Source of the DNA: Caryophanales bacterium UBA5732 | GTDB taxonomy: Bacteria > Bacillota_I > Bacilli_A > Izemoplasmatales > Hujiaoplasmataceae | Assembly: GCA_002419445.1 (NCBI GenBank) | Contig: DIGC01000050.1 | Location: 1-6,164, forward strand | Length of the DNA stretch: 6,164 nucleotides | Reading direction: 5' to 3' | In this document: positions 1 to 6,164 of the stretch, one piece after another | Position numbering within the stretch: position 1 is the stretch's first letter | Layout of the letters: the number at the start of each line of letters is the position of its first letter | Notes under the pieces: model-generated | The model's input: the letters and a program-made list of their open reading frames with translations, nothing else | Told to the model about the DNA's origin: nothing | Database searches by the model: none | Made by a program: the position numbers and the translations under genes

Positions 1-259
1 ATTGATTTAGCAATAAGACTTCAATATTGGCTAATGTATCGCTTTTGATTCCATGAAGTCGGGCTGGAATAACTTTTGTGTCATTTAAAACCAAAACATC
101 ACCAGATTTTAGATAATCGCCGATGTTTCTAAAATAATCATGCTTGAGATTTAAACTAGATCTTTCTGTAACTAATAATCTTGAATCGCTTCTAACTTCT
201 AAAGGTTTTTGTGCTATTAATTCCTCTGGTAAGTAATAATCAAAATCCTTGGTTCTCAT
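1..259 (-). CDS. queA: QueA, S-adenosylmethionine:tRNA ribosyltransferase-isomerase (N-terminal part, cut by window edge)
   Basis: QueA transfers and isomerises the ribosyl group of S-adenosylmethionine onto preQ1 base at tRNA position 34, giving epoxyqueuosine; it is a cytoplasmic enzyme of queuosine synthesis. Only the first 86 residues are visible of a protein that is usually about 340-350 residues. Family hallmarks seen directly are the N-terminal [13 protein letters not shown] block (residues 5-17), SDSRLLV (24-30), the [10 protein letters not shown] stretch (40-50), [18 protein letters not shown] (53-70) and IEVLLL (79-84). The ATG at 259-257 shares one base with the ruvB stop (TAATG), so it is probably translated by re-initiation or coupling from ruvB. 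The gene continues past the left edge. The ruvB-queA order matches the ruvA-ruvB-queA-tgt arrangement known in Bacillus, so tgt may follow outside the window. No frameshift is seen. The identification is secure. Confidence 0.96.
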   Translation of the reverse strand, partial: MRTKDFDYYLPEELIAQKPLEVRSDSRLLVTERSSLNLKHDYFRNIGDYLKSGDVLVLNDTKVIPARLHGIKSDTLANIEVLLLNQ

Positions 260-1263
260 TAAAACAAACTCCCTTGATAGGATTTCTTTAAATGGCGATA
301 AGCTTTTTCGGTAACAACACGACCTCTAGGGGTCCTACTGATAAAACCTTTTTGAATTAGAAATGGTTCATAAACATCTTCTAAAGTTCCAGCATCTTCA
401 CTGATTGAAGTAGCGATTGTATCTAAACCGACTGGACCACCATGATATTTTTCAATAATGCCAAGTAGGTATTCTCGGTCTTTATTATCTAAACCTAAAT
501 CATCAATTTTCAGCTTACTTAATGCAGTTCTTGTAACATCTAAAGTGATATAACCATCACTTAAAATATCAGCGTAATCTCGAACTCTTCTAAATAACCG
601 ATTAACGATTCTAGGCGTGCCACGACTTCTTTTTGCTAATTCGATAATTGCTTGTGAGTCAGTTTTACATTCGTAGATTTTAGCAGTTCTTTGACAGATA
701 ACTTCCAAATCCTGATCAGAGTAAAATTCTAATTTATGAACAATGCCAAATCGATCTCTTAAAGGACCAGTTAAGTCGCCAAATCTTGTCGTAGCACCAA
801 TCAAGGTAAATGGCGCTAAATCAACCCTTATTGACTTTGCTCCCGAATCTTTGCCCACTACAATATCGATAACATAATCTTCCATAGAAGAGTATAAAAT
901 TTCTTCAACAATTTTAGGTAAGCGATGAATTTCATCAATGAATAAAACATCACCAGGTTCTAATGATGTCAAAATAGCAGCTAAGTCACCGGTACGTTCG
1001 ATAGTTGGGCCACTCAATGATTTTATGTGAACGCCCAACTCATTGGCGATGACTTGGGCTAAAGTAGTTTTACCAAGTCCTGGAGGGCCATATAAAAGGA
1101 CATGATCTAGAGATTCATTACGCATTTTCGCAGCTTTTACTGCGATTTCGACCATCTCTTTAACATCCTTTTGCCCGATATATTCACTAAAACTCTTTGG
1201 CCTTAACGTAACATCGATTTCATCATCGACGAGCAAATCGTTACTAATTATTCTTTCATCCAT
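259..1263 (-). CDS. ruvB: RuvB, Holliday junction branch-migration ATPase
   Basis: RuvB is the AAA+ hexameric motor that, together with RuvA, drives branch migration of Holliday junctions in recombinational repair. The 334-residue length is normal for the family. Seen in order: the [11 protein letters not shown] entry motif (21-31), Walker A GPPGLGKT (59-66), [15 protein letters not shown] (84-98), Walker B with LFIDEIHR (107-114), sensor I GATTR (156-160), the PLRDRFG arginine-finger region (167-173), sensor [12 protein letters not shown] (214-223), and the C-terminal winged-helix domain with [11 protein letters not shown] (274-284) and ISRTPRGR (308-315). All key residues look intact. The start is fixed by a good ribosome binding site 5 bases upstream. 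It is first in a leftward operon with queA and divergent from a pair of coiled-coil genes. Unusually for Bacillota, ruvA is not directly upstream; it must lie elsewhere or be absent. Confidence 0.98.
   Translation of the reverse strand: MDERIISNDLLVDDEIDVTLRPKSFSEYIGQKDVKEMVEIAVKAAKMRNESLDHVLLYGPPGLGKTTLAQVIANELGVHIKSLSGPTIERTGDLAAILTSLEPGDVLFIDEIHRLPKIVEEILYSSMEDYVIDIVVGKDSGAKSIRVDLAPFTLIGATTRFGDLTGPLRDRFGIVHKLEFYSDQDLEVICQRTAKIYECKTDSQAIIELAKRSRGTPRIVNRLFRRVRDYADILSDGYITLDVTRTALSKLKIDDLGLDNKDREYLLGIIEKYHGGPVGLDTIATSISEDAGTLEDVYEPFLIQKGFISRTPRGRVVTEKAYRHLKKSYQGSLF
269..275 (-). promoter_or_regulatory. Ribosome binding site of queA
   Basis: On the minus strand AAGGGAG lies 9 bases upstream of the queA ATG, inside the last codons of ruvB. 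It supports the ATG at 259-257 as the start and means queA can be initiated independently even though it overlaps the ruvB stop by one base. Confidence 0.75.
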
Positions 1264-1268
1264 ATCTA

Positions 1269-1275
1269 CACCTCA
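1269..1275 (-). promoter_or_regulatory. Ribosome binding site of ruvB
   Basis: On the minus strand TGAGGTG lies 5 bases before the ruvB ATG. This near-consensus match to the 16S anti-Shine-Dalgarno sequence fixes the start at 1263. Confidence 0.85.
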
Positions 1276-1280
1276 AATAT

Positions 1281-1286
1281 ATTATA
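1281..1286 (-). promoter_or_regulatory. Candidate -10 box for the ruvB-queA operon (weak)
   Basis: On the minus strand a perfect TATAAT sits at 1286-1281, preceded by TTTGA. No convincing -35 box is found 16-18 bases upstream (GTGATT, AGTGAT or AAGTGA are poor matches). Transcription from it would begin around the ribosome binding site itself, leaving almost no leader. A second minus-strand possibility is TATAAA at 1324-1319, also with a poor -35. A ruvB promoter must lie in this 125-bp gap because the upstream gene points away, but which box is used cannot be settled from the sequence. Confidence 0.3.
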
Positions 1287-1329
1287 TCAAATTTAATTTA
1301 AAAATCACTTTTTATTTCTTTATAATGTG

Positions 1330-1358
1330 TTGAATAAACCAATGTAATATAATATAAT
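1330..1358 (+). promoter_or_regulatory. Sigma-A-type promoter of the rightward coiled-coil gene pair
   Basis: The -35 box TTGAAT (1330-1335) and the -10 box TATAAT (1353-1358) are separated by an ideal 17-base spacer. Transcription would start at about 1364-1367, giving a leader of roughly 22-25 bases that contains the ribosome binding site and little else, so no riboswitch or attenuator fits. Background AT content makes chance -10 boxes common here, but the combined match and position are good. Confidence 0.7.
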
Positions 1359-1377
1359 TAAAAACGAAGTAAGTAAC

Positions 1378-1385
1378 GGAGTGAT
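1378..1385 (+). promoter_or_regulatory. Ribosome binding site of the 1151-residue coiled-coil gene
   Basis: GGAGTGAT, close to the GGAGGTGAT consensus, has its GGAG core 7 bases before the ATG at 1389. It supports that start; no earlier in-frame start has comparable support. Confidence 0.82.
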
Positions 1386-1388
1386 TAA

Positions 1389-4300
1389 ATGGCAAAAAAA
1401 CGCGATATCTTATCGAATTACTTCACCGATTTTCCAACTTTTAAAAAATCATATCAAGCCCGTTTGGTTGAGTTAAAACGGGATTTTAATAATGAAAAAA
1501 ACGTATATGAAGAACTATTAAAGCAAATTAATATTGAGTATGAAGATGATCAAAACTTACATTTAAATAAGTATCTTAATGAAGAATTAATGCATGAAAA
1601 ACGTAAGAATTTAGTTGATGAAGATTATCATGAGCGCTTCGATTTATTGTCTGAAGAAATCACTGGTATAAAAAATAATCAATCATCACTTATCGATGAA
1701 GAAAATAAATTATATCAAGATATATTGAACCAATTTGAAGAGAGAAAACAAGAAGCTTTGGATCGATATCTACAATTAATTCATGAAAGCGAAAGGGAAA
1801 TTGACGAGTCAGTTGGCGTCCATTATACCTTTATTGAAGATGAAAATAAAAAAACCGGTAACCTTAAAGAATACTACCAAGACATCAATAACTTTTTGGC
1901 AAACGATTTACTTAACACCATGGAAAAGGCTAAAAATGCGTTAGATAGTCTAAACGATTCATTAAAAGCAACTAATATCAGTGACTCAAAAGAGCTTAAC
2001 CAGACTGTCTTAAAATCGCTTGAACATCTTCGAGGAACTCAAATTGGAATCATCTCTTTATTCAAGGATAATTCCAATGATTTGGAATTACAAAGAGAGT
2101 CGATAAAAAGAATTTCCAAAAACAAACAACAACCACATTCAGAGTTAAACCAAGAAATGATTAAAAAATATGTGGTGCAAATTCGAGAATTAAACAACGA
2201 AAGAATCGCTTTCGAATTAAAAGTAAAAAATGATTTAGATATGTCTTTAAACAGAGTCTATAACCTTATCCTAAAAGCAAACGAGGAACACGATTACAGT
2301 AGTTTAGAAAAATATATTCTTCAGAAAGAAATAATCGAAAAAAAGGCAGAATATTTATTACATCGAAATACGACTTTGACCAATTTCACGATCAGTAAAT
2401 ATCAACAGGAAATTAAGAAAATAAAAATTGATTCTTTCAAAAGAAGCGAAGAAATTAAATTAGCGTATTCAGTGCCCATTACCTTCTTACAAAATTCAAT
2501 TGATACATATTCTAATTTTGCATTCTATTTAAATCAAGGTTTTGATGAGCTTGATAGATTGTTGAACAGTTTAATCGATTTCCATCAAGAATTCTTGGAT
2601 GTGAAAACTAACTTTGTTACTACTACTTCTAAGGCGTATGAAGACTACAAAATTAATCTAATCGTCAGAATTAATGAAGTAACTGGTAATTTGACAAAGT
2701 TGGTATCCAAAATTGACGACGTGTCTTTACAAATCGTCACACTTGAGTCAAGAAACCGACTAGAAGTCGCTGGAATTAGAAAAAAGATTGATAGTCTGGA
2801 AATATTAGGCGATTATCAGAAATATCTAGCCTCATTAGAAAATGATGAGTTTTTTGCTATGTATCAACATAACAAAAACATCGAATCAATCCAAGTTAAG
2901 TCTAGATATAAAGAAAGCCTTTTAAAGATAAATAATGAAGTTTTAGAACTGAATAAAAATAAGGAATTAGCGGGAGAACACCTCCAATATATGCTTAATT
3001 TAAGTAAAGAGGAGGAAGCAATCCATAAACTGGGGTTTGATAAGATGATTTCCCAGCAAGAAGCTTTTTATAAACAACAAAACCAACTTTCCTATTTAAT
3101 GTATAAAATTGCGAAACTAGAATTAATTGATCAAATTAAAACTACAAATTACCAATATGTTAAAAAGTATTTTGAGATTAGTAGTAAAGAATTAGAAAAA
3201 GATCAAGTAAGTTCCAATTCTGTCATTGAATTTGTCCATTACATGCAAAAGCTTATTAACGCCAATAACAAAACTACTTCTGCTTTTAAGCGTTATTTAG
3301 CCAATAGTAATAATAATATGTCATATCTGACAATTGTAGAAAAAAATAGAGCGACTTTACACGAACAAATCGATCATCAACTAGAAAAGAAAATTTCAGC
3401 TTGTTATCAAGCGGCTAGTTTATATCACCGAGAAAATAACGATATTATTAATCATACTCTTGCCTTGGTTAACGGTTATGTAAATAAGTACAAGCAACTT
3501 CTGATCTACAATGAAGATAATAACATAACCTATCAAGCCGAAATTATCAAGTCTCGTGGATATTTTGACGAGGTATCAACACTTATAACATACATCTATA
3601 ACAAGGTTCTTTACCAAGCTTATAAATATCAAGTTCCTGAAGTAATCGAAAAATTAACATTGAATTACAATGATACTTTGGAAAAATATAATCACTTAGT
3701 TTTAGAAGTCTTTGATAAGTTCAAATTAAAAACCAAAACAAGAACCTTTTATAATAAAATTCAAGTCTTTCTCATTAATTCCTTGAAAGTTCTACAAGCA
3801 TTTCAAGACCAAATAACTAGTACTTTGACAATTATCCGTGACAAAATTAGCGAAAATGATATTTCGTTTATTGCCAACGCTAAAATCCAAGTTATTGAAA
3901 ATAAGAAAATAATCGACAAAGAATACGATGGTTTGGCTTTCCAAGCAATTAAACTTAAAACAAAGAGAAATAAACAAATTGATGCATTACTAAATAATAG
4001 TAATCAAATTAATGAGTCATTTAAATCTCGAGTTAAAAAAATAAATGATGAGTATTTGAAAGAAAAAAATAAAACTACAGAGTTTTTAGCGTATTTAGAA
4101 AAAGAAGTTACCAATATTATCAATGATAACGATAAACAATTGTTGAAGATGTTGAAGTTGATTGACAAAGAAATTTTTAATGAAAGAGTTAAGTTTACCA
4201 ATCAACATAAGAAATACCTCAATTCATTAAGCGCTATCAGATCGAGCATGACTGATGCATATAATAGTGAAGTGAAATATCTGTATGATTTAAACTTCAA

Positions 4301-4844
4301 ACGCGAAGAAGATATTTCCAAGACAATTGTCCTCTTGGAGCAAAAAATTAACGTTCTTCCTGAAGAAAAAACAAATATCATGCAGACAATGGATTTACAA
4401 AAGCAAGAATTATTCTTGGAAAAACAAAATGAATTATTACAAAAATTTGCGGAAATTGAAGGCACTAAGTTGCTTTCTAAACCCGATTTGCTTGAACAAA
4501 TTCAAGCCGTTGAAAAAAGACTTCCTGAAGACTATATCAAACTTTATAAGGAAGTCCAAGATTTGGAGAATGATTTCCTCCAACAATATACTTTAATCAG
4601 TGAAAGTCATTATGACACTTATCAAGATTATATCAATAAGCAATTTGCAAATCGTTTACTAATTGAAAATGATAGTAAAATTACCAAGTCTTTTGAATGG
4701 CTAAATACCTACCATAAAGATTTATTGACCATCTTTCAATTGAATTATAAAGAATTAATGCAAAAAAGTATTGAATCAAGAGATATAATCAATGAAGAAA
4801 AGCGTAAATCAAAAGAAAAGCAAGATCGTATTATCAATGCCTAA
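1389..4844 (+). CDS. Large predicted coiled-coil protein of unknown function (1151 residues)
   Basis: I do not recognise this protein family. It is complete, with a strong promoter and ribosome binding site in front and a TAA stop. The sequence is rich in K, E, D, N, Q, I, L and Y. I count only seven prolines (residues 16, 249, 363, 750, 991, 1032, 1046), one cysteine (672) and one tryptophan (1104), so long uninterrupted helices are expected. Hydrophobic residues recur at 3-4 spacing in many stretches, for example 101-138 and 159-192. There is no signal peptide or membrane segment, so it is probably cytoplasmic. No Walker A (GxxxxGK[ST]) or ABC signature is visible, which argues against SMC, RecN or SbcC. 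The C-terminal tail (about 1137-1148) is strongly basic. It is followed after 10 bases by a second protein of similar character, so the two probably work together. A structural, scaffold or cytoskeletal role is possible but only a guess. The reading frame is certain; the function is unknown. Confidence 0.93.
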   Translation: MAKKRDILSNYFTDFPTFKKSYQARLVELKRDFNNEKNVYEELLKQINIEYEDDQNLHLNKYLNEELMHEKRKNLVDEDYHERFDLLSEEITGIKNNQSSLIDEENKLYQDILNQFEERKQEALDRYLQLIHESEREIDESVGVHYTFIEDENKKTGNLKEYYQDINNFLANDLLNTMEKAKNALDSLNDSLKATNISDSKELNQTVLKSLEHLRGTQIGIISLFKDNSNDLELQRESIKRISKNKQQPHSELNQEMIKKYVVQIRELNNERIAFELKVKNDLDMSLNRVYNLILKANEEHDYSSLEKYILQKEIIEKKAEYLLHRNTTLTNFTISKYQQEIKKIKIDSFKRSEEIKLAYSVPITFLQNSIDTYSNFAFYLNQGFDELDRLLNSLIDFHQEFLDVKTNFVTTTSKAYEDYKINLIVRINEVTGNLTKLVSKIDDVSLQIVTLESRNRLEVAGIRKKIDSLEILGDYQKYLASLENDEFFAMYQHNKNIESIQVKSRYKESLLKINNEVLELNKNKELAGEHLQYMLNLSKEEEAIHKLGFDKMISQQEAFYKQQNQLSYLMYKIAKLELIDQIKTTNYQYVKKYFEISSKELEKDQVSSNSVIEFVHYMQKLINANNKTTSAFKRYLANSNNNMSYLTIVEKNRATLHEQIDHQLEKKISACYQAASLYHRENNDIINHTLALVNGYVNKYKQLLIYNEDNNITYQAEIIKSRGYFDEVSTLITYIYNKVLYQAYKYQVPEVIEKLTLNYNDTLEKYNHLVLEVFDKFKLKTKTRTFYNKIQVFLINSLKVLQAFQDQITSTLTIIRDKISENDISFIANAKIQVIENKKIIDKEYDGLAFQAIKLKTKRNKQIDALLNNSNQINESFKSRVKKINDEYLKEKNKTTEFLAYLEKEVTNIINDNDKQLLKMLKLIDKEIFNERVKFTNQHKKYLNSLSAIRSSMTDAYNSEVKYLYDLNFKREEDISKTIVLLEQKINVLPEEKTNIMQTMDLQKQELFLEKQNELLQKFAEIEGTKLLSKPDLLEQIQAVEKRLPEDYIKLYKEVQDLENDFLQQYTLISESHYDTYQDYINKQFANRLLIENDSKITKSFEWLNTYHKDLLTIFQLNYKELMQKSIESRDIINEEKRKSKEKQDRIINA

Positions 4845-4850
4845 GGTGAT
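4843..4850 (+). promoter_or_regulatory. Ribosome binding site of the second coiled-coil gene, overlapping the upstream stop
   Basis: AAGGTGAT begins within the TAA stop (4842-4844) of the preceding gene and ends 4 bases before the ATG at 4855. The overlap suggests that ribosomes finishing the first gene feed the second. The string GTGATT(T)AAATG is nearly the same as at the first gene's start. Confidence 0.85.
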
Positions 4851-4854
4851 TTAA

Positions 4855-6164
4855 ATGAGTGACGAAAAGATTCAAGCAAACTACGAAAACTTTGATAACT
4901 ACAAAGAAATGATCGATAAAGCCCTGGAAGGGGAGATATCGCTTTTTGAACGTTTCGCTGAATCGGTTATCCATCGCGCCAAAAATCACCATCAAGTCAC
5001 GATAAACAACCTTGAAGAAAGCCGAGCCTCTTTAGTAGACTTAAAGGATCAAGTTAAAGCCTTAAAGCATAGCATCTTCTATCATAAAGAAACTTTAATT
5101 ATTGATCGCCAAACAATAATTCAAAACACGGAAAAACAAGTTCAAAATCAAAATCAAAACATCTTAGAATTCGAATATAAAAATGCTCAAGATAAAGTTA
5201 TGAACTATGATTATTTGAATAAAGCTCTTCTGCAATCGTCATTTGACTTCTTTAACGAATTTAAAATGTATTATGCTAAAGACATCATCGATTTAGACGA
5301 ACTTTATGCTTTCTTGACAGACAAGAATAAAACCTTTGAAAAGATTATCCAAAAATACGAAAATGAAGTTTTGGATTTTTTCACCACTCTAGATAATGAA
5401 ATTTATGAGATGAATGATAAAATCGCTTTGTTGATGCAGCAAAAAAACAGTCAATTAGATAAAATTTATAACTTTTTTCAAGATGAGACAAATGCTTACA
5501 TCGACAACCAATTAACTTTTACTGCTGAGACAGACTTGAATTCTCAAGAAATTAAAAAATTGATTAGCGATAAATTAAAGCAGTTCAAATCGTTCAAAAA
5601 ACATTTAATATCTCAAGAGGGCAAAATCAAAGTTATTCTCCACGAAGAATACTTGACTCTTTACGATAAAGTCTTACAAAAGCTTTTGCAGGGAAAAGGT
5701 AATATTATCATGAATGATGCTGGTTTCTTCGACCACATTGATGATAGTTTATACAAGCTTAAAGAACAAATAGTTTTTGCTAAAAATGAGAACTTGGGTT
5801 CTTTAGGCCGATTAATTAAAACTTATAATTCTGCAATTAAATATAAAGACATTATTTCCAAATCCGAGAAAAAAGCTAAGAACATGACATACAAGTTTTT
5901 GCAAATGAAAAAAGGTGTCTTTTTTGAATATCAGAAAGAATCCCGCAAACTGATATTTCAAATGGAAAAATATTATAAACTATATTTGGATATCTTAAGA
6001 GTAGATCCATTCTTAGCACAAATCATCGGTGATAAGGCCACAAAAATCATTAAAGATGAGGTCAATTACTTATCAACTTTAAAAATAAATAAGGAGCATA
6101 AGATTAATGTCAATTTTGACATTAAAACTTTGAAATTAAATCAACAAATCAATGAAATCGAATC
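4855..6164 (+). CDS. Second predicted coiled-coil protein of unknown function (N-terminal 436 residues, cut by window edge)
   Basis: This frame is open from an ATG at 4855 to the right edge, 436 full codons plus two bases (TC, a serine). It is a real gene: it has a strong ribosome binding site, follows the previous stop by 10 bases, and shares its codon use and composition. I do not recognise a family. The protein begins MSDEKIQANYENFDNYKEM and is charged and apparently all-helical. I find one proline (residue 385, in DPFLAQIIG) and no cysteine or tryptophan in the visible part. A Q/N-rich run lies at 95-102. A short glycine-containing break at about 280-290 (GKGNIIMNDAG) may separate two helical regions. 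No nucleotide-binding motif, signal peptide or membrane segment is visible. It is probably co-transcribed with the upstream gene and a partner of its product. By eye I could not establish that the two are paralogues. The missing C-terminus could hold a diagnostic domain. Confidence 0.92.
   Translation, partial: MSDEKIQANYENFDNYKEMIDKALEGEISLFERFAESVIHRAKNHHQVTINNLEESRASLVDLKDQVKALKHSIFYHKETLIIDRQTIIQNTEKQVQNQNQNILEFEYKNAQDKVMNYDYLNKALLQSSFDFFNEFKMYYAKDIIDLDELYAFLTDKNKTFEKIIQKYENEVLDFFTTLDNEIYEMNDKIALLMQQKNSQLDKIYNFFQDETNAYIDNQLTFTAETDLNSQEIKKLISDKLKQFKSFKKHLISQEGKIKVILHEEYLTLYDKVLQKLLQGKGNIIMNDAGFFDHIDDSLYKLKEQIVFAKNENLGSLGRLIKTYNSAIKYKDIISKSEKKAKNMTYKFLQMKKGVFFEYQKESRKLIFQMEKYYKLYLDILRVDPFLAQIIGDKATKIIKDEVNYLSTLKINKEHKINVNFDIKTLKLNQQINEIE

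Noticed and set aside
1321..1326. A second TATAAT as an upstream promoter for the rightward operon
   Set aside because: Its best -35 at 17-base spacing is TTAAAA (1298-1303), a poor match; the TTGAAT/TATAAT pair at 1330-1358 is much better and closer to the gene.
3792..3977. Minus-strand 61-codon open frame
   Set aside because: It lies wholly inside the 1151-residue gene, has no supporting ribosome binding site noted, and its translation is a low-complexity antisense product of AT-rich coding sequence.
4004..4465. Two minus-strand open frames (65 and 87 codons)
   Set aside because: Both are antisense to the well-supported 1151-residue gene; their Ser/Phe/Leu-rich translations are typical of the complement of Lys/Glu-rich coiled-coil codons.
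4327..4596. Plus-strand 89-codon open frame in another frame
   Set aside because: It overlaps the large gene in a shifted frame and has a Lys/Asn/Trp-rich random-looking translation. The large frame continues through it without a break, so it is not a frameshifted fragment either.
4690..4705. Evidence for or against UGA being read as tryptophan
   Set aside because: The only Trp codon noticed (4698-4700) is TGG and no in-frame TGA occurs, but with a single Trp position this cannot decide the genetic code.
1389..4844. SMC, RecN or SbcC-like chromosome ATPase
   Set aside because: The length and coiled-coil character fit, but no N-terminal Walker A, no C-terminal Walker B or ABC signature and no globular head regions can be seen.
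1389..6164. The two coiled-coil proteins as tandem paralogues
   Set aside because: They share composition and helical character, but I found no alignable motif block by eye; low-complexity helical proteins look alike without common descent. A profile-profile alignment would be needed.

Overview
The window is AT-rich (roughly 30% G+C by eye) and reads like a low-GC Gram-positive relative: AT-biased codons, strong AGGTG/GGAG-type ribosome binding sites and a Bacillota-style ruvB-queA gene pair. All four reading frames read through with the standard code. The only tryptophan codon I found is TGG and no in-frame TGA occurs, which fits an Acholeplasma/Izemoplasma-like or other low-GC Bacilli lineage. 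With so few Trp positions this is weak evidence, and the taxonomic call is an inference.

Layout: positions 1-1263 carry a leftward (minus strand) operon, ruvB followed by the first 86 codons of queA, which runs off the left edge. The two genes overlap by one base (TAATG). Positions 1264-1388 are a 125-bp divergent intergenic region. It holds a good sigma-A-type promoter for the rightward genes (TTGAAT, 17-nt spacer, TATAAT), the rightward ribosome binding site, and the ribosome binding site and a weak promoter candidate for ruvB. From 1389 to the right edge are two tightly spaced rightward genes. The first is a complete 1151-residue protein. The second starts 10 bases after the first one's stop, is cut by the window edge after 436 codons, and is easily missed because it has no stop codon here.

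The leftward genes are well known: RuvB is the Holliday-junction branch-migration motor, and QueA acts in queuosine tRNA modification. The rightward pair is not recognisable to me. Both proteins are long, soluble, charged, almost proline-free and apparently all-helical, with no Walker A motif, membrane segment or signal peptide that I can see. They look like a two-component coiled-coil or filament-forming system expressed from one promoter. I assign no function; the pair is the part of the window most worth following up. There is no ruvA next to ruvB, no RNA gene, no mobile element, no CRISPR and no terminator visible.
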